From Smittium mucronatum (lineage: Eukaryota > Kickxellomycota > Harpellomycetes > Harpellales > Legeriomycetaceae), in assembly GCA_001953115.1 (NCBI GenBank), contig LSSL01000227.1, positions 6,368 to 18,935 on the forward strand: 12,568 nt of DNA. The letters are read 5' to 3'. Below the pieces are notes generated by a model. It did not search any database. It was not told the DNA's origin and worked only from the letters and a program-made list of their open reading frames with translations. Of the stretch, positions 1 to 10,609 are shown piece by piece. The translations under genes and the position numbers were made by a program. Positions within the stretch are counted from its first letter, which is position 1, and every line of letters begins with the position of its first letter.

Positions 1-300
1 CCATCTCTTAATATGAAATCACATTTAAAAAATATATATATATCAATTATATCAATTTAAAATTATCCCCAGTCTTTATTGTATAATTTTTATCTAGATA
101 AATTATATAAGAACTGATTAATAGAAATTCTATTCCGTTTTTAGTAATTTTTTTTTTTAGTAATTTTTTTTTTTTGTAATTTTTTTTTGATAAAAAATAG
201 TCTTATTTTTAAAGATGCTGAATATTTTTAAAAATTATAGTTTAGTATTAAATTAAATTTCAAATTTAAATAAAAATTTAATCTCTCTAAAGAATCGTAA
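1..300 (+). repeat. Left arm of long inverted repeat
   Basis: The arm begins ccatctcttaatatgaaatc and pairs base by base with the reverse complement of 1571-1855. Pairing is essentially perfect from 1 to about 260, apart from one extra gtaat+T-run unit in this arm. Scattered substitutions follow near 266-297, after which similarity disappears. The low divergence, set against the decayed surroundings, suggests a fairly recent insertion or sequence homogenisation between the arms. Confidence 0.93.
144..188 (+). repeat. Short tandem units inside left arm (gtaat plus T-run, three copies)
   Basis: Three consecutive units, each gtaat followed by a long T run, start at 144, 160 and 176. The partner arm carries only two units (about 1682-1713). 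This copy-number difference explains why the left arm is roughly 14 bases longer, and it looks like replication slippage after the two arms formed. Confidence 0.8.
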
Positions 301-1570
301 AAAAAAATTAATATTTTTTGAAATAATTATAATTATAATTATAATTTTTTTTGATTTTATTTTTTTATGAAAAGAATCAAAAAAAAAATTATAATAATAA
401 TTAAATTTATCTTTTATGACAATTTTTTTTTTGAAAGTGATTAAACTATAGTTTTAATAATTAAATCTAGAAAATAAAATTTTGAAAAAAGTGTATTTTA
501 TTATGTTGATTTGAATCAGATTAAAATTAATATAAATGAAATGAATTTACAGTACATACCATGTTTTAAATTTACATTATGTTCTATAATACTTAACTTA
601 TAGTCTTCTTTTCTCATTGAATTTTAAAATGTTGCTGTTTATGATAAATTAAAACGGTTATTATAGTTTTATAGAATTTATTTTTAATAATACTTTAATA
701 CAATATTTATTTTATATTTTGTTCAAAAATTTATTGAAAAAAATAAATTAATTTAAAATCTTGACCTTTATCATTTGATATTTTGGTAATTTTATCTTAA
801 TTGAAAAATATTAAAAATTACTATTAATGTTTTTTTTTAAAACATCATGTTTTATTTGAAATTCTGTATTAGCCTTATATTCAAGAGATATAATTATAGA
901 TTTTTTATCCTTTTATGTTCGTATTAGAATGTGAATCAAATTTGAAATAAAATCTTTAAAATTATAGAAGCTGAAATTTTTTTTCAAATCAGATTTAAAA
1001 TCAGTATTTTAATTTATAAATTGTCTTATTTTTTCTTTCGACATAAATAAAATTGAATTTTTCTCATCAATAAAAGTGAAGATCCTTTTGTAACCTGGGT
1101 GATTGAGGAGTTTACTTGATGAATTTTATTTTTATTTATAATTAATTTTCCTGCAATGGCTCAACATAAACTCCTTTAAAAGTAAAAAAATATATATTCA
1201 GATTTCTGCTAAATCATTGCGTTAAAAACTCAAAAAAAACTATAAGGAGTAAATTAGAAAATTTCCATATTTTTTTTAACAGATAATATTCCAATTTTCT
1301 TATAATCAATTTTAATAGCATAGTATTAGTTTTAAAAATAAATCCTATATTAACTTATTTTTTGTATATATTTTAATGGATTTGATGTTTATATAAATTG
1401 TTATAGTAAGCTTTTTATGAACCGTATAAGAATTTAAAATATATTATTTTCTACAACCGATTTTATCACCAATGACCTTATTGAAGCATGAGGTTTTCTA
1501 TAATTATCTCTTGTTGAATGTCTATTAATAACTATGTAATTATTATTTGATTTAGATATAAAGAATTATT
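301..1570. other. Spacer of the inverted-repeat element; no gene seen
   Basis: The spacer is very AT-rich with stops in every frame and no protein-like stretch I can defend. It contains four tandem ATAATT copies (323-346), which run into a short imperfect hairpin (about 338-356 pairing with 375-394). A second imperfect inverted pair spans roughly 1042-1141, and ggagttta near 1107 is echoed in inverse by taaactcc near 1167. These could be secondary structure or old insertion scars. No promoter or small RNA is recognisable. Confidence 0.6.
323..346 (+). repeat. ATAATT tandem repeat, four perfect copies
   Basis: Four exact ATAATT hexamers lie end to end and lead directly into a T8 run. This is simple-sequence expansion within the spacer of the inverted-repeat element, with no evident function. 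Confidence 0.85.
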
Positions 1571-1855
1571 TTAAAATTCTTTAGAGATATTAAATTTTTA
1601 ACTAAATTTGAAATTTAATTTAATACTAAACTATAATTTTTAAAAATATTCAGCATCTTTAAAAATAAGACTATTTTTTATCAAAAAAAAATTACTAAAA
1701 AAAAAAAATTACTAAAAACGGAATAGAATTTCTATTAATCAGTTCTTATATAATTTATCTAGATAAAAATTATACAATAAAGACTGGGGATAATTTTAAA
1801 TTGATATAATTGATATATATATATTTTTTAAATGTGATTTCATATTAAGAGATGG
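1571..1855 (-). repeat. Right arm of long inverted repeat
   Basis: The reverse complement of this segment reproduces 1-300 with one missing tandem unit and a few substitutions. The outer end is ...catattaagagatgg at 1855, matching the ccatctcttaatatg start of the window. Position 1856 onwards is unmatched because the sequence left of position 1 is not available, so the arm could extend further. Confidence 0.93.
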
Positions 1856-2610
1856 ATTATTCCACGTAAATATGTACTGATTTGAATATTGATATTAAAA
1901 TTTCTGAAAATATTATAGAAATAGGTAATAAATTCGCAAAAAAAATTATTATATCATAAAACAAACAAAAAATTTATTTATAAATTCACAATAATATTCG
2001 TTTTAACTCAAAAAAGATTTGATTTCAACATTTGCAGATTTAAAAATTTCATAATTTACTGCTATTTTTAATATTCACTCTCGCATATTTTAAATTGAAA
2101 CAAAATGGAAAAAAATTTACGCGCATAAGTCGAATTCTTTTTAATTCCTTTTTATATTATTTGGTGACTTTATCAAAGTTTTTATTCAAGTTCGCTTACA
2201 GAAAATTTCGTCTCTAGTTGTTTTTTACTTATAATTTTGCATAACTACCATTTTTTTTAGGCAAAATTTTTTCATTCGCAAAAAATTTCAATCCAACGTT
2301 TTCAAACTTGGAAATTGGTCTATATAAATTTATTAATGTAAACGTATTTATATGATCTACGTTTCTGGTATTATTTTTTAATATTTTTTATTTGATTTAT
2401 ATTTTTCATACCCATTATAAAAAACTTAATTTAAGTTTGTAAGAATTTACTTTCCAGAAAAAGTAATTAATGTTCTTTTTTTTTGAAGTTGAATTCTTCG
2501 AGAGTTTTTCAAGTTTTTTTTGTTCACTTAATTTTATTGAAAGATAACGTCATTAAAAACTATAATAAAATGAAGAAAAATATGTATAGAAAACACTATT
2601 ATCCTAAATA
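1856..2610. other. AT-rich intergenic stretch; no supported gene
   Basis: No domain, RNA gene or ordered repeat is visible. A frame at 2245-2439 on the plus strand is open except for one TGA (2353-2355), giving 65 mostly hydrophobic codons. Several frames this long are expected by chance across six frames of about 80% AT sequence, so I do not call it coding. The minus-strand open stretch 2537-2725 overlaps the end of this segment and is described with the next island. Confidence 0.5.
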
Positions 2611-2611
2611 A

Positions 2612-3064
2612 AATAAGCTCCTCTACCGGACTGCCGACTGAGTAATTGCAATAAAATGATGTATCTACCAACCAAAAGATCACCCTCCCTGCAATTCTTT
2701 TAGTAGGCGAATGGTTAATGTAACATTAAATCAAGAATTAAGCTCTTTATAAATGAAAAATGGTTCATTAAAGCTAATGAGCTCCTAGTCAGAGTCTACT
2801 TCTAAAAGGATTAATAAAATTAGACTTCTACACAAACGTGAGTTTGATCGATTTGGTTTTCATATAAATAGCTGTTAGTAGCTGAAAACCGTCTTACAAG
2901 CAAACTCTGTACTTACTCACTAGACTATGTCTCAACTGTTTTAAAAGATCGGTTCCTACTGATTTGAGATTGTTCTCATCTGGAATCGCTGTAATCCAAA
3001 TCGCAGTGCGCTGTCTCTACTACTGTCATCTAAGAATAGCACAACTCTAAGTGGAATTTTAGTT
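2612..3064. other. G+C island with protein-like frame fragments; probable decayed coding sequence, strand undecided
   Basis: G+C rises from roughly 15-20% to 25-42% per 60-base line, peaking around 2881-3060. No frame is intact. On the plus strand, one frame is open at 2660-2749, 2789-2875 and 2963-3064; another is open for 54 codons at 2886-3047. On the minus strand, two stretches in one common frame are open: 3016-2897 (40 codons, including IPDENNLKSVGTDLLKQLR) and 2725-2537 (63 codons, no Met, ending in a hydrophobic tail). Composition and residue mix look like protein, but I recognise no family. It could be an old exon, a transposon remnant or a structured non-coding island. Elevated G+C is seen; coding origin is inferred. 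Confidence 0.4.
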
Positions 3065-4404
3065 TAGTATACTTCAAAAATTACAATATTACGCCCCTAA
3101 AACACGGAAAGATACCGAAGTTTTTCAAGCAATAGTTTTAAATTTATCATAATTTTCATTTCTAAAATCAATATAAATATTTTAATCTCACCAAAAATAG
3201 CTCAAAGTAGAAACCAAGTGGGAGCTGATTTTTTCGAGTCGTTTTATTAATATCTTAGATACAAAAATAAATGAATTTTTTCTTTTATTAACTAAAGTAA
3301 AAATATTTTGATTATAATAATACTTTATCAAGTCCAAGTAAAATATGATCGAGAAATTATACTTAGTTTTTTTCTAATTTTAATAAATTTTTGGCACAAT
3401 GTTGACAATTTTGGTATAGGATTTAACGATATTTAATAATTGATATGTGATTTTTACTAATTTTTTGCTTTTAAATTAAAGCTGTAATTATCAAGAAAAA
3501 GTAAGGTTTATCGTATTCATGTAGAAAATTTTTATATATTTTCAAATAATCGTGAAAAATAAGTATATGATTAAATTAATTTTTATATGAAAGAAAATTA
3601 TTTTGAATATGTTTATTTATGAAATCTAATAAAAAAATAAAAATAATACGTCCAAAAATAAATTTATTTACTATTAATATCAAACGTAAATTATATAGAG
3701 AATGAAAAAACATTATATTTTAGGTTTTTTTAGAACTATTTCTAATTTATAGCTCAAAACTTTCCAAATATCATCATAGATGCTGTTTTGACAAATTTTT
3801 TTTGGTATCAAATAAAAAAAGCATGAAATTTCAAAAATCAGTGATTAAATAATTAATGAATACTTAATTAATATTCGTGTTTGTTTCTAGATAAAATTGT
3901 AGTTCAAAGATGATTTAAATTTTTTTGTATTCTCAAAAGTATAAAATCCTCTGTAATAGATATTAGTAAACAAAATTTCTTATTAAAATTTAAAGAAGGA
4001 AATTTTTTATTGATTTTAACATCAAAATATATAATAAATCTAAAATTAGCTATTGAAAAACTTGGGAAAAAATTTCAAGAAAAATTAAAAGATTGTTTTT
4101 TCAGGTACAAAAATTCTTTTAAACACAAATCAAGTTTTTTTAAAAGATAGTATGAAGAATAGTAGTAGTAAATAATGAAATTCAAAACTATTAATAAAAA
4201 AATAGATTAGTTAAAAATCAACTTATTTATAAAATTTAATAGACCAATCTCTAATTGTAAAAAAAAAAAACTAAGAAAATAGGAAAATTTGCAAAATTTT
4301 TAATGGAATTTCTTTTTAAAGGGAATTAATTTATAATATTCAAATAATAGAAAAAATAAAAATAAAAATACAATACAAGAAAAAAATATAAATTTCATCA
4401 CAAT
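3065..4404. other. AT-rich desert; no supported gene
   Basis: G+C drops sharply after the preceding island. The sequence is dominated by A and T runs and stops in all frames. I see no domain, RNA gene, ordered repeat or promoter-like element. Confidence 0.6.
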
Positions 4405-4421
4405 CATACCTGTAGCTCTAG

Positions 4422-5058
4422 CTGCTCCGTACCCACTGGGAATCGGTTCAAGAATTTTGCATGGAAAAATTTGGAATTATGAGAAATGATAAGTCAATGA
4501 AAAAGGTAGACAAAATTTTCTTCAGACAAATCCAAAATAAACTGTTAATCATGATACTCTTTTTTTATATTTTCGGAAGTGAATTATCTATACCAGTTAT
4601 ACAGAAAAAAATCCTATCTCCAAATCCGTTGAAAATTGGCTAAATGTGAGGCAACGCTCAGTGCATTATTTCTAATGCCCATATCGTCTTCAAAAAACAG
4701 AGAATTGAGAGCAGGTATTGCTTCTAGGCTCTATCTATCAACAAATAGCCAATTTATTCCCATACTGACAACGCTATGAATTTGGACAGCCCTTATGGTA
4801 GAAATAACAGGCAAAAACCTTATTGGAGTGGAAGGGGTGGTTGAGACCAGAACTTGGAGGACGTCACGTGAAAGAAGCTACAATATCACCATTAATGATG
4901 CCTCCTCCAATTTCATCGATGAGTCTAATTAATTTCCTAGCGCAGAAAATTCTTTAGATGCTGATTCCGAAGTATTAATATTACTATCTTTATCTTCTGC
5001 TACCTTTCTCCAAGCGAAAACTTCCAGGGAAAACCATAAGGATAAGCAGAGGAATTAA
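4422..5058 (+). pseudogene. Broken plus-strand reading frame in G+C island, unknown protein
   Basis: The island is 32-47% G+C per line over 4621-5100 (mean about 39%) and falls off abruptly at both ends, as exons or genes do in very AT-rich genomes. One frame is open at 4422-4640 (73 codons). After an apparent frameshift near 4600-4640, a second frame is open at 4633-4776, 4780-4929 and 4933-5055. Only a TGA (4777-4779) and a TAA (4930-4932) interrupt it before the TAA at 5056. About 6% stop codons per frame would be expected at this composition, and far fewer are seen. Codons around 4870-4920 favour the RNY pattern. The 5' part has a hydrophobic segment; the 3' part is rich in Ser, Glu and Asp. 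I recognise no family. A minus-strand reading (4410-5108) competes. The stop depletion is seen; gene origin is inferred. Confidence 0.38.
4461..4643 (+). CDS. Short ORF, 60 aa, hypothetical, probably the 5' part of the broken frame
   Basis: This is one of only two ATG-initiated frames of notable length in the window. It encodes a basic N-terminal half (rich in Lys and Arg, residues 1-27) followed by a hydrophobic segment, KLLIMILFFYIFG (about residues 28-40), and a short tail with SIPVI and SPNPLKIG. A single membrane-spanning or signal-anchor segment is possible. The frame stays open 13 codons upstream of the ATG, to 4422, so the ATG is not a clear start. It overlaps the next open frame of the island, which argues that it is a fragment of a frameshifted gene rather than an independent protein. 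No homologue is recognised, and at this length chance remains a serious alternative. Confidence 0.2.
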   Translation: MEKFGIMRNDKSMKKVDKIFFRQIQNKLLIMILFFYIFGSELSIPVIQKKILSPNPLKIG

Positions 5059-8000
5059 AAAGACTGTGGTTACGCATAACCATGCCCATAGAACTTTTTG
5101 ATCAATTCCTACAATAAAAAATTAAAATATGAATATATAAAACTTAAGCCAGCAGTTAATGATCACAGCCCACGAAGAGTACTAATTAAACTAAGAAAAT
5201 AACATAAACAGAGACGCTAAAAAATAATAATATTCAATTCAATTAAAAAGAAACAACTATATAGTCTAACTAACTAAAAAAAATCAAAAAAAAAATTCAA
5301 GCACTCTAGGACTTTATGACTATAAAATGATCATAGCTTCGCCTAGGATAAAAAAGCGTGACATCCACTTTAATATCAAAAAGCAAAATCCAGTCATTAT
5401 AAAACTGTATAATAAGAATAACTATAAGTGTAATTTAAGGTGGCTGTAAGTTTTTTCTGGTTCAGCGAGAATTTATTTTTATATTTAATTAAGTTACATA
5501 ATTTTAGTTATGTGTTAGTTAATAAAAGTAAATGATTAAAGATCATGTTTCAGGGAAAAATAGAACTCAAATATTTTGATAAAAAAAATATTTAGATATA
5601 GATTTGGATATTTTGAATTTGAATTATGTATAAAAAGATTTATGATGCAACAAAAATAATTTTATTATAGTATGAAAATAATATTACTTCAGCTAATAAT
5701 ATAGAAATAAATTTTAGTGATGAATCAAGTCACGAAGTTTAATAATTAGATTTTATATATAAACACATATATAAAATTTAATATATGGTTGAAATATCCA
5801 AAAAGGATATTCAGATAAATTTCTATTTATTGAAAATCTTACTATAAGAATAATCAATTTAAAAATTTAATCAAAATAAATCAAATATTTATATTAATTG
5901 ATCCCCCATTGTCAGTGTTTATAAATGAAAATCACGATTTTCAAAGCTTTTAAATAAATTAAAATCTAGAAATGTGTATTTATCTTCTTTAAATTTAAAT
6001 AATTACAATATAAATTCATTTTTTATTTTATTTATGGAGATCAAATTCGACTGAAATTTAAATTATTATTTTTTAGAAAATTTTTTATTACAAGAAAATC
6101 TGACTACATATAATTATTTATATTATTTTTTACTGATTATATTTTTCTAAAAAATTTTAATTTAAAAGGTAAAGAATTTAATAGATTCTAATTAAATAAT
6201 ATCTTTATGAATGGTTTTTTTGAACAGAATATTCATTTTTCAAGTATAAAAGCTCTATTAATTTTTTTATAAAAATTAAAAAAGTGAAGAAAAGGAATTT
6301 GATATTAATAAAATTTAAAAGATGAAAATAATTAAACTAAAATAGATAAAATAAAAAATTAATTAACCCAAAAACATATCTTTCTGAGAGGCAGACTCAT
6401 CCAAAACGGCTAAAATATTGATTAAAAATAGAAATGATATATTCCCATCAATTTTAAAATATATCTATAAAAAATTATAACTATAATAATTAGATTATTG
6501 TAACATTAATTTAAAAAATATGATAAAAAATTGAAATTTTTACACAAAAATAATAAAAATCCTGGCAAGATTTTTTTTATTTTATTCTATAAAATATTAT
6601 AAAAATAATTTTTAAAAAAATTTTTTTTCTAATTTGATTAATTCAAAAAATTTTAAATAAGATTTCTATTCCTCGATCAAATAAATTCTATATTTTTTGG
6701 CATGTTTGTTATATAATTCAGCAAATTAAGATCAAATTTTATTCTGAATCTATATTTAAACAATAATATATTACATTTTTTTTCAATTATATAGTAAAAA
6801 GGTTCTCTGATTTTATTGACTTGTAAAAATAAAAATCTTGTACTAAATTCTTGAGATAATTATAATTTATAAGTAGTAAGTAGCATAAATAGACAGTTTT
6901 TTTTTAAAAAAATTTCATTGTTAGCCAGGTTATATATGCTGCTTTTTTTATTGAAAAAACTGGCCATTTCTTTTTTTTGATAAATGAAATTTGATTATCC
7001 TAAAAGTTGAGCTTAGTATCAATTACGTTTTAACAGTAGCTCTATAATCGAGAAAAATATGATATGTTATCTATTATAAATTATAAATATAGAAATATAA
7101 TTACTTATCTAATTTGATGCTATAAGGAAGTGAAATAAAGTTAAAAAAATGCAAAATTTTACTTCCTCCCCAAAAATATCAATTTTTAAAAAAACATCCG
7201 AAATAAAAAAATTAATTCCAACCGGAATGACAAACATATATAAAAGAAAGAATTTTTTAACGTTTTAAAGCCTATAATCAAACGAAAACTAAGTTAAAAT
7301 TTATTTTATTTCATTTTTAATTACTTTTGATTGATAAAAATAATTCAATTATTAAATGGTTTTACTCGAATTTAAAAAATTTAGGGAGAAAACCTGTTGA
7401 TCAAAATGTTTGGTTCACAAAAAAAGTAAATTATCTAAAAATCACGTAAATGCGTTATATACTTGATTTTTTCTGTGTAACTTTCGTATTTAATGACTAA
7501 TCAAATATTTTTTATCAATTTGAAATTTGAGATTATTTTAAATATTAATAAATAAAATAAATCAGTTTAAATTTTCTTAATACGGTTGAAGTGGGACAAA
7601 ATAACACCTAAATTTTAATTTCCCATTTAATTGACAGATTATCAGTATTATTTTTTCAAATATTTTAAGGTTTTTTCCATTTACATAATTTTCAATCAAA
7701 AAAAAAAATCTTTTGAATTTCCTCTATAAATTATTAAATAGCTCTAAAAGCAGATTATTTTCTAATATAAAAATTATACGCCCTCAAAATTAATTTTTTA
7801 TAATCAGATTCACCTGTAAATTATGATGAATTCTATTTTTAAAATATGGCTTATCTGTAATTATTGTAAATAAATACATAAATTGGCCGATTTTTATAAT
7901 GAAATTTTATAGATGATTTTGAAAATTCGAAATCAAGCCACTTGACTGAAATATATATTATAAAAAACATAAATGCTTTAAAACTTTATACCTAGACTTT

Positions 8001-9542
8001 ATATTCTTGCAGAAATAAAATGAAGGCTAAATGTGAAGCCAAAATAGAATTCAAGATTTTTCTATTATCTAAGATCAGTTTAATACAGGGTAGATGATCA
8101 TTCTGGATTATTTTAAAAATATTTGAACTTTTATAAATCAATAATTTATTTTTTTAAAGTTATTGAAAATGTTAATACTAGAAAATGGCTCATAAAAAAA
8201 TAAAGCATAAAGATTTAAATAAATAAAATAATAATAATATGCACTGTCTAATAATAGAAATAAGTATGGTAGCTCCACAATAACAAAATTGAAATATTAA
8301 ATCTAATATAAAAAATAAAAATTCAATATCATATAGCCCTCATTTAAACAGTTATGAACTTGATAATGGTAGTTTTATCGCTTAATAATAAAAATCGGTT
8401 AAAAGTGACTATTATTTTTTTTTATAAAAAGATTCAAACCACAGATTATTATGAGGATATTTATAACATCAGATTCTTTAGTTAAAGATGCTTTTAAATC
8501 TAAAAATCTCCACTCAGAAGCAAATTTAATTTCCTAAATGCGGGTTTCACTGTAATAATTATAGGAGTTGCAAATATTAATGGATTTTTCATTTTTAGCT
8601 GAATAATTATAGTTAAAAATAAATAATCATCTAGATATTTGAATAAATTGAATTAACCTAAAAAATTCGCTTTTTAATTAAAAATTTGACTAATATTAAA
8701 ATTTATGATTCAGAATCAGCCCAGAAAAAAACAAAAAATACATTAAATATAACCTATTATGCGTAAGATTTAACCTTTATGTTCTTTTATGTAGAAAAAT
8801 TCAAGAAATATCAAGATATTCACCTCATAAACTTCAAAAAAGCTTTCTAGATGATGATTATGATGATTTGTTATAGAGGTATATTTTAGCTCAAAATTTG
8901 AACATATATATGGGTTTCTAAAATTATTTGAAATTTTTTACTAATATGAAATTTTTTATTGAAAAATTGAGAGAAAAAATTTAAAAATTTATTATTTCTG
9001 GTATGAGGAGGCAAATTTAATGAGTATTAGCGCTATTAACATTCAGAAAAGTTTAAAGCTTAATCTGATAATAAAAAAATCTTTAATATAATATTCCCAA
9101 CTTGAAGAAACTTTTAAATATATTTTTAGAGAATTTAGGGTACGTCTGCATCAATAAAAATAAAATTCCGATCAGCCGGTGTACTTAAATACATTTTCAA
9201 AAGACCCGATTTGAAATTTTACTTTTATGAGCTAAAAAAGATTTATAATATAGATGCGAAGTGATTTTTGGCAATGAAAGATTTGCAATTTTTATTTCTG
9301 ATTACAAAGGTAAATTATCAATCAATTATTATAATATATAGAAAGAATATAATGAAATACAATCAGGGATATATATCTTATCAATTGGGGTGAAAATAGA
9401 AACATAAAAATAGTTTTTAAGTAAATTCATAACATCCAAAAAGAATTATAAATTTTATTATATATTTCATTACCATAAAAGAACTGACTCATTCACTTAA
9501 TAAAAATGAGTATGTTATTTGTAGATTTGATCTTCGTTTAGA

Positions 9543-9624
9543 TTTGGTGTTTATTTGGTGGTTTTGATTCTTAAGTGATATATATCCATTTTTGGTGATT
9601 TTTATCTTTATGTGGTTTTGAATC
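9543..9624 (+). repeat. Imperfect two-copy GT-rich repeat
   Basis: Two blocks, 9543-9570 and 9591-9624, share the order tttggtg ... ttta ... gtggttttga[t/a]tc, separated by about 20 unrelated bases including a TATATAT run. The surrounding 150 bases have a clear G/T-over-A/C strand asymmetry, unusual for this window. This is probably an old local duplication, with no function visible. Confidence 0.4.
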
Positions 9625-10421
9625 GTTTTTAATTTGATTAAATTTTAAATTTGGTTAATTAATTTTCTGGTTTATCTTTATTTTATTATTTTAGAGAATC
9701 AAAACTTTAACAAAATTTGTGTTTTTGATAAATACAAAATTTATCACATAGTAATAATGTACAGCCACTCACAATTCCTGCCATAGGAATATACACTAAA
9801 TATTATCTTTTGATCTAATAATTTTTTAAAAAACCAAACTGAGATAGAATTTTTTTTTTAAAAAACCATAATTTTAGTTAAAATCACCTTGATAATTATA
9901 TATAACATTCTTTTTTTAAAAACTTATAGTTCTCATGTGAATTTTTTTTAAAAAATTGATATATAACGCAACTTTACAGCGCCTCCTAGTTAATGACGAT
10001 AGTTTAGTTTAAATCTGATTTTAAGAGAAAAAAAATTAAATAAATTTGAGCATTTTTTGACTGTTTGTAAAAAAAGATAAGATTTATTTCCGATATTTAT
10101 AAGCAATTTTATCAACCTTAATTTCTTTCTCTTTTTAGATGATAAATAGTGCGAATTTCACAAATAATTATTAAAAAAAATCTGGAAAACACGGAGTATT
10201 CATCGAAAAAAATTCATTTAAAAAGAAAATTTTCATAGAAAAAAGGTATCAGATATTAAAAAAAATATTCGAGTGATTTAATTAAAAGTGATAAAGCTAT
10301 TTTAAACCTTTTATATTATATATATATTAATAAATTTTTTAAAAAGATATAAACTTATTGTAAATTTCTTTATTAAATTCACTCTTATATATATCACTAA
10401 TTTTTGTATCAACCTTCTACT

Positions 10422-10437
10422 CCAAGATCGATCTTGG
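10422..10437. repeat. Perfect 16-bp palindrome
   Basis: ccaagatcgatcttgg is its own reverse complement over all 16 bases, and it is half G+C within sequence that is otherwise mostly A and T. It could be a binding site for a dimeric protein, a transposon end fragment or chance. It lies about 190 bases upstream of the integrase relic. Confidence 0.6.
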
Positions 10438-10546
10438 TTCCAACAATCTTTTTTTTATTATAAAAAATTATCTATTACACCAAACCTCTTATGCAAAATT
10501 AATCGTTACTTTCAAAGAATAAAGCATAAAATTTAAAAAGAAGCTA

Positions 10547-10589
10547 TTTCAGGAAAAAAGTCGCTGTTTTAATTTATTTTTTCCTGAAA
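10547..10589. repeat. Short hairpin, 13-bp stem
   Basis: tttcaggaaaaaa (10547-10559) pairs perfectly with ttttttcctgaaa (10577-10589) across a 17-base loop. It sits just upstream of the integrase relic, in a frame that is continuous with it back to 10523. It could be a structural scar or a chance pairing of A/T-rich arms; the caggaa core makes chance less likely. Confidence 0.6.
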
Positions 10590-10609
10590 CTAAATTCTTA
10601 AACGTTTTT

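Larger units (their letters stand above)
1..1855. mobile_element. Candidate foldback-type element with long terminal inverted repeats, non-autonomous
   Basis: The first 300 bases return in inverted orientation at 1571-1855, separated by a spacer of about 1.27 kb. Long terminal inverted repeats around a non-coding centre are the layout of foldback elements and of non-autonomous DNA transposons with long TIRs. The spacer has no recognisable transposase, so any movement would depend on proteins encoded elsewhere. The left end coincides with the window edge, so neither the true terminus nor a target-site duplication can be checked; the right flank after 1855 starts attattccac. A segmental inverted duplication, or a hairpin assembly artefact, could also produce this structure. 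The inverted repeat itself is directly visible; the transposon interpretation is inference. Confidence 0.55.
4410..5108 (-). other. Alternative minus-strand reading: 233-codon frame with splice-like borders
   Basis: Read on the minus strand, the island is flanked by an acceptor-like ttttattgtag just before 5108 and a donor-like cag|gtatga just after 4410. The 699 bases between are exactly 233 codons in one frame. That frame holds nine stops (eight TAA/TAG, one TGA), against 16-17 in each of the other two minus-strand frames. The middle part (about 4905-4600) reads most like protein, for example IPALNSLFFEDDMGIRNNAL. The stops rule out an intact exon under the standard code. The frame could be an antisense shadow of the plus-strand frame, which has fewer stops, or a decayed exon. 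I recognise no family. The borders and stop counts are observed; everything else is inference. Confidence 0.18.
5116..10520. other. 5.4 kb AT-rich desert; no supported gene
   Basis: G+C returns to under 20% in the line I counted (6001-6060). Stops are dense in all frames I followed, and homopolymer runs of 6-10 A or T are common. Frames that look mildly protein-like, such as 9139-9390 (+, one TGA at 9262), 9433-9645 (+, two TGAs) and 6508-6366 (-, 45 codons), are within what chance gives for this composition. Visible structure is limited to a two-copy GT-rich repeat (9543-9624) and the 16-bp palindrome at 10422-10437. No RNA gene or terminal repeat was found. Confidence 0.55.

Noticed and set aside
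2612..5108. Reading TAA/TAG as Gln (ciliate-like code) turns both G+C islands into long uninterrupted frames.
   Set aside because: Once stops are reassigned, any AT-rich frame becomes open, so openness is no evidence. The integrase relic shows ordinary decay with frameshifts, and no known protein supports Gln at those positions.
6366..6508. 45-codon open minus-strand stretch including ILAVLDESASQKDMFLG.
   Set aside because: Around twenty open stretches of this length are expected by chance in this window, and there is no Met near the start or other support.
8510..8590. Cysteine-containing stretch (PKCGF...CNNYRSC) suggestive of a zinc knuckle.
   Set aside because: The spacing fits no zinc-knuckle or related motif, and the frame is short and bounded by stops.
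9139..9390. 84-codon plus-strand frame with a single TGA at 9262-9264.
   Set aside because: At roughly one stop per ten codons over six frames of 12.5 kb, a few such stretches are expected by chance, and no family is recognised.
9841..9960. Recurrent ttttttaaaaaa-like motifs in 9826-9956.
   Set aside because: These are A/T homopolymer junctions common throughout the window, without regular spacing or a conserved unit.
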